From NCBI GenBank assembly GCA_946537565.1, contig CAMNFW010000165.1, forward strand, positions 1 through 5,020: a DNA stretch of 5,020 nt. The letters run 5' to 3'. The translations under genes were made by a program, and so were the position numbers. Shown here piece by piece: positions 1 to 5,020 of the stretch; position 1 is the stretch's first letter; each line of letters starts with the position of its first letter. The DNA comes from an uncultured Ruminococcus sp. Its GTDB lineage: Bacteria > Bacillota > Clostridia > Oscillospirales > Ruminococcaceae. The notes beneath the pieces are model-generated. The model made no database searches. It worked only from the letters and a program-made list of their open reading frames with translations, and was not told the origin of the DNA.

Positions 1-412
1 TCTCCCACCTGTGGCACTAAGAACTTCAACTGGGTTGGCTCATCACGCTGCCTGAATCCTGCCTATCCAAGATTTTGGGTATTCTCCGACTGCACATTTC
101 TTGACAATTCCACACAACTGAAACAACATCAACTGTTGATACGGAAATCACGTCCAAGATTACAACAGAATCCAGTCATACGGATAACCCGATAACATGA
201 TTTATGGACAGTGTTCTGACCGGAGACAGTTTTCCGGCTCATGCGGTCAGGGTCGCAATGCTTCTTTCAATTCTGGCAGCAGGACACATATACATGATAT
301 TTTTTGTACCGTCCACGTTAACACCAATGACATTCTGGCTGTAAGCCGGGTCAACGGTCACGCTGCCTGCGATGAGAAATTGGAAGCGGTGCAAATAAAC
401 GTAACATAAATC
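1..412. pseudogene. Degraded coding-like region, no intact gene
   Basis: I recognise no intact gene here. On the plus strand, frame 1 is open from the window edge to a TAA at 193-195. In frame 3, positions 117-197 read as a very Thr-rich stretch beginning TETTSTVDTEITSKITTE, typical of linkers in Ruminococcus surface proteins, ending at TGA 198-200. The same frame then continues (201-341) as TGDSFPAHAVRVAMLLSILA plus more hydrophobic residues up to TAA 342-344, resembling a C-terminal membrane or sorting tail. A frameshift near 100-116 and a nonsense codon would be needed to join these pieces. The minus strand offers a competing open stretch at 239-412, containing GSVTVDPAYSQNVIGVNVDG, with no good start or ribosome binding site. 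The two readings overlap, so at most one is a true remnant. The likeliest explanation is the decayed end of a secreted or surface protein gene; function is unknown. Confidence 0.3.
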
Positions 413-437
413 AAACAATTATGACAAGTATGGTTGG

Positions 438-466
438 TTGACACTGACGCAACTATATGTTACAAT
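438..466 (+). promoter_or_regulatory. Sigma-A promoter of the ABC exporter operon
   Basis: A perfect -35 hexamer TTGACA (438-443) is followed by a 17-nt spacer and a -10 TACAAT (461-466). A TG dinucleotide at 458-459 makes it an extended -10. Transcription should begin near 473, leaving a leader of about 25 nt before the ATPase start at 499. The promoter overlaps the in-frame ATG at 457, so that ATG would not be transcribed as a start codon. Confidence 0.85.
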
Positions 467-483
467 TATCAAAGAAATCATAC

Positions 484-490
484 GGGGAGG
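484..490 (+). promoter_or_regulatory. Ribosome binding site fixing the ATPase start
   Basis: GGGGAGG lies 8 nt before ATG 499. Together with the promoter at 438-466 this supports 499, not the upstream in-frame ATG 457, as the true start. The 14 residues between those two ATGs do not resemble ABC ATPase N-termini. Confidence 0.8.
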
Positions 491-498
491 TTATAGCA

Positions 499-1218
499 AT
501 GGAGATAGTAACACTTAGCAATGTATGCAAAAGCTATCCTTCATTCTGTCTTAACAAAGTTTCGTTTTCGTTGGAACAGGGAAAGATCACAGGATTTATC
601 GGACGAAACGGTGCCGGTAAAACCACCACAATAAAGTCAATGCTCAATCTTATTCACACTGACAGCGGTGAGATCAGGTATTTTGGACTGCCGCTTTATG
701 GGCATGAAACAGAGATAAAGCAGCGAATTGGTTACTCGACGGGTACAGTAAGCTGGTATCCACGAAAAACTATCCGTCAGATAATTGATGTAACTAGGCT
801 ATTCTATAAAAACTGGGACGAAAATGCCTGCCGTCACTATATGGAGCTGTTTTCACTTGATGAGAGGAAGAAGCCGATCGAGCTTTCAGAGGGCATGAAG
901 GTGAAATGCAATCTGATGTTTGCATTGTCCCACAGAGCAGAGGTTCTTATACTTGATGAACCGACAAGCGGACTTGATCCATTTTCAAGGGACGAGCTGC
1001 TGGAGCTGTTTATAAAGCTGAAAGAAAACGGAGTTACGATATTATTTTCTACACATATCACATCTGACCTTGAGCGGTGTGCGGATAATATTATCTACAT
1101 CAGCAGCGGAGAGATCAAAGCGGAATGTCCAAAGCTGAATTTCATGGAGAACTGCGGGAGACCCGGCGAAACGCTGGAAGAGATTATCCTGAGACTGGAA
1201 AGAGAGGCGAGAGCATGA
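499..1218 (+). CDS. ABC transporter ATP-binding protein, YtrB/BcrA-like
   Basis: This 239-residue cytoplasmic ATPase would power the membrane subunit encoded next to it. Visible motifs are Walker A GRNGAGKT (residues 35-42), a signature LSEGM (129-133) in place of LSGGQ, Walker B VLILDEP (149-155), the D-loop SGLD (157-160), and the switch His in FSTHITSD (His186). The segment FYKNWDENACRHYMELF before the signature, and the THITSDLER stretch, are typical of the YtrB/BcrA-type ATPases that pair with small ABC-2 permeases. The expected Q-loop glutamine is not evident: the region reads RIGYSTGTVSWYP (76-88). The start at ATG 499 rests on GGGGAGG 8 nt upstream. The gene ends in ATGA, overlapping the permease start by 4 nt, which indicates translational coupling. 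The direction is most likely export, as in relatives; the substrate cannot be told from sequence (peptide, lipid or antibiotic are all possible). Confidence 0.93.
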   Translation: MEIVTLSNVCKSYPSFCLNKVSFSLEQGKITGFIGRNGAGKTTTIKSMLNLIHTDSGEIRYFGLPLYGHETEIKQRIGYSTGTVSWYPRKTIRQIIDVTRLFYKNWDENACRHYMELFSLDERKKPIELSEGMKVKCNLMFALSHRAEVLILDEPTSGLDPFSRDELLELFIKLKENGVTILFSTHITSDLERCADNIIYISSGEIKAECPKLNFMENCGRPGETLEEIILRLEREARA

Positions 1219-1865
1219 AAGCATTATTACAGAAAGAGATGTGTCTGAGTGCATCGTTGATCACTTATTTTTTCATTGCAGCTGCGATCATTACGCTGTT
1301 TCCGGGGTATCCGATACTTTGCGGTCCATTTTTTGCAACACTGGGTATATTTCATAGTTTTCAGAATTCAAGGGAGGCGAATGATATTGTGTACTCCACT
1401 CTGCTTCCAATAGCAAAATCAGATGTTGTTAAAGGAAAGTATCTGTTTTCGGTGATAATAGAATCAGCAGCCCTGATCATAATGACGCTGCTGACAATAC
1501 TTCGTATGACGCTGCTGACAGATGCAAAGCCTTACAGACAGAACGCTCTTATGAATGCGAATTTGTTTTATCTTGGAATGGCACTTGTCATTTTCGGACT
1601 GTTCAATCTGATTTTCATTGGTGGTTTTTTCAAAACAGCCTACAAGCTGACACCGTTCATAAAATATATCATTGCGGTAATTCTGACGATAGGTGCAGCA
1701 GAAACGGTGCATCACATTCCTGGACTGGAAAATGTCAACGCATTTGGTTTTGAACATCTAACGCTCCAGCTTATATTGCTTATAGCTGGAATTGGACTTT
1801 TTATTCTGATGACAGCATTGTCCTGCAAGAAAGCGTGTGCGAGATTTGAGATAATTGATCTGTAA
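1215..1865 (+). CDS. ABC-2 type transporter permease
   Basis: This 216-residue integral membrane protein is the partner of the preceding ATPase. About six hydrophobic segments are visible, at residues 13-30, 33-48, 77-98, 115-139, 148-165 and 182-204. The loop STLLPIAKSDVVKGKYLF (61-78) matches the conserved 'LP(V/I)..SDIVKGKYLF' pattern of the ABC2_membrane_5 type permeases found with YtrB-like ATPases. The start at ATG 1215 lies in the ATGA overlap with the ATPase stop, with AGAGAGG at 1201-1207. An in-frame upstream ATG at 1125 would add 30 polar residues copied from the ATPase gene in another frame and is not credible. The C-terminus is a short basic cytoplasmic tail (CKKACAR). One permease per ATPase implies a homodimeric membrane part. 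Substrate unknown. Confidence 0.88.
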   Translation: MKALLQKEMCLSASLITYFFIAAAIITLFPGYPILCGPFFATLGIFHSFQNSREANDIVYSTLLPIAKSDVVKGKYLFSVIIESAALIIMTLLTILRMTLLTDAKPYRQNALMNANLFYLGMALVIFGLFNLIFIGGFFKTAYKLTPFIKYIIAVILTIGAAETVHHIPGLENVNAFGFEHLTLQLILLIAGIGLFILMTALSCKKACARFEIIDL

Positions 1866-1877
1866 AGAAGGTATGGT

Positions 1878-2318
1878 ATGCTAAAAGATAATCTTATTAT
1901 GCTTAGAAAAATAAACGGTTACTCGCAGGAGGAGATCGCTGATAAGGTCGGGATATCCCGTCAGGCGTATGCTAAATGGGAGAATGGAGTTACCGTTCCT
2001 GATATTGAAAAATGTATGCTGCTTGCCGAAGCTTACGGCGTGAACCTTGACAGTCTTGTTAAGACAACGACCCTTGACGGCAGAGAAGTAATTCCGCCGC
2101 CGCCTGATGGTAAAAATATATTTGGTTCGGTGACGATAAACGAGCGAGGTCAGCTTGTTATTCCGAAAGAAGTACGGGAGAAATTCGGATTGACGGGAGG
2201 TCAGAGACTTATAGTTCTGACTGATGACATAGAAGGCATTGCACTTATTCCAGCTGAAATGTTTGAGAAAAAGATGCAGAACGCATTGAAACTCGCATCT
2301 GTACTTAAAGATGAATAA
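1878..2318 (+). CDS. XRE helix-turn-helix / SpoVT-AbrB fusion regulator
   Basis: This 146-residue protein carries two DNA-binding modules. Residues 1-65 form an XRE/Cro-C1 helix-turn-helix: LRKINGYSQEEIADKVGISR followed by QAYAKWENGVTVPDIEKCMLLA. A short proline-rich linker (VIPPPPDGKN, 71-80) leads to a SpoVT/AbrB swapped-hairpin domain at about 84-126, with VTINERGQLVIPKEVREKFG and GQRLIVL. A charged helical tail (127-146) follows. The gene starts 12 nt after the permease stop, with AAGAAGG at 1865-1871 as ribosome binding site, so it is co-transcribed with the exporter. Its place as last gene suggests autoregulation of the operon from the promoter at 438-466; this is inference. AbrB folds also occur in MazE-like antitoxins, but no toxin gene lies beside it. 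I see no convincing terminator after it. Confidence 0.9.
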   Translation: MLKDNLIMLRKINGYSQEEIADKVGISRQAYAKWENGVTVPDIEKCMLLAEAYGVNLDSLVKTTTLDGREVIPPPPDGKNIFGSVTINERGQLVIPKEVREKFGLTGGQRLIVLTDDIEGIALIPAEMFEKKMQNALKLASVLKDE

Positions 2319-2353
2319 AATCATAGCTCTGGTCTGAGTTAATTTTCAGATGA

Positions 2354-2382
2354 TTGACATTATTTATTTAGTATGGTATAAT
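2354..2382 (+). promoter_or_regulatory. Full-consensus sigma-A promoter of the lipoprotein gene
   Basis: TTGACA (2354-2359), a 17-nt spacer and TATAAT (2377-2382) match the sigma-A consensus at all 12 positions. TG at 2374-2375 also gives an extended -10. The predicted transcription start is near 2389, with a leader of about 44 nt. The lipoprotein gene is therefore transcribed separately from the exporter operon, apart from possible read-through. Confidence 0.9.
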
Positions 2383-2432
2383 TCAGATGCAGGATAAAAG
2401 AATTATACTGCAAGACAGGAGGAACAGCAGTT

Positions 2433-2987
2433 ATGAAGAAGAACATGATAGTATTTGCTTTATGTTTGATGTGCAGCAGTTTTATTTCCTGCGGCACGCA
2501 AAATGAAAGCGGAGATGTACCGGCAGCGGAAGCAACTACTTTGTCTGAAAATGAGCCGGAAAGCGAGCCTACAGAACCTGCACAGTCCAATTCAGCTGAA
2601 ACAACTCAGGCTGCACAAGCTGAAACTGAAACAACTCAGGCAGCTGAAACTGCTCAGTCTGAGGAAACACAAGCTGAACAAAATGCTGATCAATCAGAAT
2701 ACATTACAGAGGATCAGGCATTAGATGCGATAAAGAATTATTGTTTTATTAATAATCCCAATTTAAAAGACATGGTAGATTCTGGTGAATACACGATTTA
2801 CTGGAACGTTTACACAAACGATGCAAATGAGATAGTTGTTTTGTACCGTTCTTATACCGGCGCACAGAATCGCTATTACATTTCTCCGGCTTCCGGAGAT
2901 ACTTATGTTACAGAATATGTTCCGGGAATTATAGATCAGGAACAGCATACAGAGGAAAGCTTTAATATAAAGGACTATTTAGTCTGA
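2433..2987 (+). CDS. Secreted lipoprotein with low-complexity linker
   Basis: This is a 184-residue protein of unknown function, probably anchored to the outer face of the membrane. The N-terminus MKKNMIVFALCLMCSSFISC is a lipoprotein signal peptide, with Lys2-Lys3, a hydrophobic core and a lipobox FISC; Cys20 would be lipidated. Phe at -3 is a less common lipobox residue. Residues about 23-88 are a flexible linker rich in Glu, Thr, Ala, Gln and Ser. Residues about 89-166 look like a small folded domain: an ITEDQALDAIKNYC helix, then beta-rich segments YTIYWNVY, EIVVLYRSYTGAQNRYYI and GDTYVTEYVPGI. The helix-then-strands order recalls PepSY-like domains, but I cannot assign it. The start at ATG 2433 is supported by AGGAGG (2417-2422) 10 nt upstream and by the promoter at 2354-2382. 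The gene is monocistronic, ending at the terminator at 3032-3065. Confidence 0.85.
   Translation: MKKNMIVFALCLMCSSFISCGTQNESGDVPAAEATTLSENEPESEPTEPAQSNSAETTQAAQAETETTQAAETAQSEETQAEQNADQSEYITEDQALDAIKNYCFINNPNLKDMVDSGEYTIYWNVYTNDANEIVVLYRSYTGAQNRYYISPASGDTYVTEYVPGIIDQEQHTEESFNIKDYLV
2596..2640 (+). repeat. 30-nt period repeat in the lipoprotein linker
   Basis: The 15-mer CTGAAACAACTCAGG occurs exactly at 2596-2610 and again at 2626-2640, a 30-nt period (10 codons). It encodes the ETTQA repeats of the linker, and looser copies continue to about 2680. The period is a multiple of three, so copy-number changes by slippage would keep the frame. Confidence 0.8.
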
Positions 2988-3031
2988 CAGTTTTTTCACT
3001 GCGGTAAATACCGTGAATATATCAATTGCAG

Positions 3032-3065
3032 AAAAAAGCGGCTGAGGGATACCCAGCCGTTTTTT
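3032..3065. terminator. Bidirectional intrinsic terminator
   Basis: The stem is CGGCTG (3039-3044) paired with CAGCCG (3054-3059), with a 9-nt loop that can tighten through GGG/CCC pairing. A run of six A (3032-3037) precedes it and six T (3060-3065) follow it. It can therefore terminate the lipoprotein transcript on the plus strand (stop at 2987) and the convergent minus-strand transcript (stop at 3149). The rest of the 2988-3148 gap holds only a run of nine T at 3104-3112 and a short CGGTAAATACCG palindrome at 3002-3013. Confidence 0.88.
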
Positions 3066-3148
3066 ATATCATTTACATCACTATTATAGACGGCAGCTCA
3101 GCGTTTTTTTTTACAGCTGAAAAATACCGTATACATACAAATATCATA

Positions 3149-4966
3149 TCATCTGATCTCACAGCCGCCCCATTCGACAGCGGTGAAGCCTTTACGCTCA
3201 AATGACTCCAGCTGCTGAGGAGCGATATTTACAGCTTCATCAAGGGGAACATAGGTCATGAAAACACGCAGCAGGCTGTCAGGTGAAGGAGTAATATACA
3301 ACCTGGCGGAATTAGTATACGCATCGCCCTGGAAAGAGATGAGGTTGTAGGGATTATGTTCCATTCTGGGCAGCCAGTAAACGATGAACTCATTCATTTC
3401 ATTTTCGGTAAGACCCATGTAGGAGAGCTTTTCCTTAAGGAATGTCTCAGTGTCCTGACCGGCGACACAGAAACCTTTTGAGAAGTCGAATCTTGTTCTG
3501 ACATTAGTGCTGTCCCAGAAAAGGTATTTATGGTGAGAGCCGTCAGCCTTGTTCAGGAGAGAGCCGTCGGGGTAAGCAGTAACGTCCCAGCCGTTATTGT
3601 ACTTAGGGTAGGTTGTGGAAAGCTCAGACTCGGTCAGCTCCAGCTCCACATGAACATCAGTCTCTTTTTCGGGATAAAGGTAGATCACAGGCTTATCTGC
3701 AATATCGTAATACATGATATTCATGACGCTTCCGTTATCTTCACTGATTTTTATCCAGCCGTACTGACCGTTATATTCTGTGAACAGCCAGTCGTGGATG
3801 TTTTTGTTGAATCCTAATTCTGAGAGATGGATTCCCTTCGGGATATTAGAGATAACATTGAAGTCCTCGCTGGGACCCTGACGCAGTTCAAGACCGTCCT
3901 TTATTACCTGGAAATCAATACCCCATTGGTTTAAGACATCAGGTTCTGTATAACCCTTTTCATTGATAGCAGCAAGCTTTTTTTTCAACATGATAAGGTC
4001 GAATACATTCAGCCTGTTATCGTGGCAGAAATCGAGAGCCTTCCAGCTGCTGAAAGGTACAGCAGGCTTGCCGAGCAGCAATCTCTCCAGCACAACAGCA
4101 TCGGATATGCTGAAGCAGCCGTCACCGTTTGCATCACCGGACGGAGTATATTTCAGCTTGAAAACAACATCAGCAGCGCCGTTGTCGTATCTTTTTACAG
4201 TGATTGAATTTTCCGGTATAATATTACCGCTGTAATAACCGGGAGTATCCGAAGCTTCCGGAAGTGAATAGAATTCCGGGAGACTGGAGCCGGAAAGCCC
4301 GAATGTAAAGTGATCTGCGTCAAAGAATTCTGCGATATTTGGGATACGATCAGGATTCTGAGTTATCATTTCGATAGGATCGGAGTAAATTGAACCGTCA
4401 GCGGTTTCAAATTTGATATCGGTCCACAGGGACACTTGTGAATCCTTGTCAATGCTGATAAGTTCGCCGGTATTGCTGTCCACAAGGGTTGTTTTCATCT
4501 GACCGGCAAGGAGAATTTCCTGAGCATTATCCAGCACAACACAATCCGCTGCGGCAGTTTCCTCTGCTTTTTCTGAGGCATATACAGGACCGTAGGCGTA
4601 TTCGATCTTAGCATAACCGTCCTTCACAGCCTTGTAAGCGTAGATATTTTCAACTGTGCCGCCGTCAAGAGGTATCTCGTTTACGGTGCTGCAATCACTA
4701 ATTTCAGCAAGCTCAAAGCAATCCGAGCCGTTTTGAATTTCCTGCCAGGAATAAGCTGTGCCGGCACTATAGCTGGTGCAGATAAGAACGTAATTATCCT
4801 TGACAGAGACCTGACCGCAGCTGTTCAGATACTGTCCGTATTCTTCTGAGCAGTCTGGCAGCCAGCTGTAAATATCAGTCTCAGTGACATTCAGTTCATC
4901 ATCGGCAGTAAAGGTGAAATAGCTTTTGGCGTGGCTGTAGCCAAGATCAAGAGCAGCGCTTTTAGC
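3149..4966 (-). CDS. Dockerin-containing surface protein, 5' end missing
   Basis: The frame is open for 605 residues from 4966 down to the stop, with no ATG, GTG or TTG until GTG 4627, which lacks a good ribosome binding site. The 113 codons above 4627 read like genuine protein, so 4627 is probably not the native start and the true 5' end, with its signal peptide, is lost. Counting from GTG 4627: residues 165-218 are a type I dockerin (loop 1 DANGDGCFSISD, loop 2 DFCHDNRLNVFD), which binds a cohesin in a Ca-dependent way. Residues about 239-294 resemble a bacterial SH3-like domain (DGLELRQGPSEDFNVI, then YGWIKI). Residues 312-492 form a conserved-looking C-terminal domain starting KPVIYLYPEKETDVHVELEL, with FIVYWLPRMEHNPYNLISFQ and a final AVEWGGCEI, of unknown function to me. 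The N-terminal part is Asp/Glu/Tyr-rich and unassigned. Stops in all three frames lie just upstream. It is either a pseudogene fragment or a copy cut by rearrangement; translation from GTG 4627 would give an unexported protein. Confidence 0.82.
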   Translation of the reverse strand, partial: AKSAALDLGYSHAKSYFTFTADDELNVTETDIYSWLPDCSEEYGQYLNSCGQVSVKDNYVLICTSYSAGTAYSWQEIQNGSDCFELAEISDCSTVNEIPLDGGTVENIYAYKAVKDGYAKIEYAYGPVYASEKAEETAAADCVVLDNAQEILLAGQMKTTLVDSNTGELISIDKDSQVSLWTDIKFETADGSIYSDPIEMITQNPDRIPNIAEFFDADHFTFGLSGSSLPEFYSLPEASDTPGYYSGNIIPENSITVKRYDNGAADVVFKLKYTPSGDANGDGCFSISDAVVLERLLLGKPAVPFSSWKALDFCHDNRLNVFDLIMLKKKLAAINEKGYTEPDVLNQWGIDFQVIKDGLELRQGPSEDFNVISNIPKGIHLSELGFNKNIHDWLFTEYNGQYGWIKISEDNGSVMNIMYYDIADKPVIYLYPEKETDVHVELELTESELSTTYPKYNNGWDVTAYPDGSLLNKADGSHHKYLFWDSTNVRTRFDFSKGFCVAGQDTETFLKEKLSYMGLTENEMNEFIVYWLPRMEHNPYNLISFQGDAYTNSARLYITPSPDSLLRVFMTYVPLDEAVNIAPQQLESFERKGFTAVEWGGCEIR

Positions 4967-4984
4967 CTAATGTCATTAAGCTAA
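4962..4984. repeat. 23-bp near-perfect palindrome at the broken gene end
   Basis: TTAGCCTAATG (4962-4972), a single T, then CATTAAGCTAA (4974-4984) form an 11-1-11 inverted repeat with one mismatched position. It overlaps the point where the dockerin-protein frame ends, contributing its TAG at 4967-4969. The short centre suits a dimeric protein-binding or recombination site better than an RNA hairpin, and no T-tract follows. The remaining 36 bases to the window end show no supported gene. Confidence 0.65.
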
Positions 4985-5020
4985 CCGAATAAGTGAAAAA
5001 CAGGAGTATGAACGAGATTA

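Noticed and set aside
101..129. TTGACA at 101-106 as a promoter
   Set aside because: At 17-nt spacing the -10 position reads CAACAT, which is too poor, and no gene follows.
128..140. ATCAACTGTTGAT palindrome as an operator
   Set aside because: It is short, lies in the Thr-rich coding-like stretch, and has no promoter beside it.
197..409. A 70-codon plus-strand open frame starting ATG 197
   Set aside because: No ribosome binding site, composition unlike a folded protein, and it overlaps other broken frames; probably chance.
1878..2318. Toxin-antitoxin antitoxin (AbrB/MazE-like)
   Set aside because: No toxin gene lies next to it, and it is embedded in the exporter operon with an XRE domain.
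2333..2350. TCTGA/TCAGA hairpin as terminator of the exporter operon
   Set aside because: Five-base arms with a long loop and no T-tract; too weak.
3098..3120. TCAGC/GCTGA inverted repeat with a T run
   Set aside because: The nine T are in the loop, not after a stem, so it does not form an intrinsic terminator.
4993..5020. Start of a plus-strand gene (GTG 4993 or ATG 5008)
   Set aside because: AGGAG lies only 1 nt before ATG 5008, GTG 4993 has no ribosome binding site, and the frame is cut by the window edge.

Overview
The window looks like the chromosome of an anaerobic Firmicute close to Ruminococcus (Oscillospiraceae). The main reasons are a dockerin-bearing surface protein on the minus strand, a lipoprotein with a Thr/Glu/Gln/Ala-rich linker, strong AGGAGG-type ribosome binding sites, and two sigma-A promoters very close to consensus. 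The genus is inferred from gene style, not from a marker gene.

Layout. Positions 1-430 hold no intact gene. Short broken coding-like stretches are visible, including a Thr-rich linker-like segment and a hydrophobic tail on the plus strand, with a competing open stretch on the minus strand. A strong promoter (438-466) then drives a compact plus-strand operon. Its genes are a YtrB/BcrA-like ABC ATPase (499-1218), an ABC-2 type permease of six membrane segments that overlaps it by 4 nt (1215-1865), and a regulator fusing an XRE helix-turn-helix to a SpoVT/AbrB domain (1878-2318). A second promoter with full -35 and -10 consensus (2354-2382) drives a separate small lipoprotein gene (2433-2987). 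A hairpin with A and T tracts on either side (3032-3065) can terminate this gene and also the convergent minus-strand gene.

The minus-strand gene (3149-4966) encodes at least 605 residues: an unassigned N-terminal part, an internal two-repeat dockerin, a bacterial SH3-like domain and a conserved C-terminal domain of unknown function. It has no proper 5' end. The reading frame runs into stops at 4967, exactly where a 23-bp near-perfect palindrome (4962-4984) lies, and no signal peptide is encoded before the window ends. It is probably truncated by a rearrangement.

How the genes may work together: the ATPase and permease would form a small two-gene exporter, and the XRE-AbrB protein is the obvious candidate to control the operon that encodes it. 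The lipoprotein has its own promoter, so it is a neighbour and not a proven partner. I see no rRNA, tRNA, CRISPR array or intact mobile element. The most unusual points are the two-DNA-binding-domain regulator tied to an exporter, and the broken dockerin gene ending in a palindrome.
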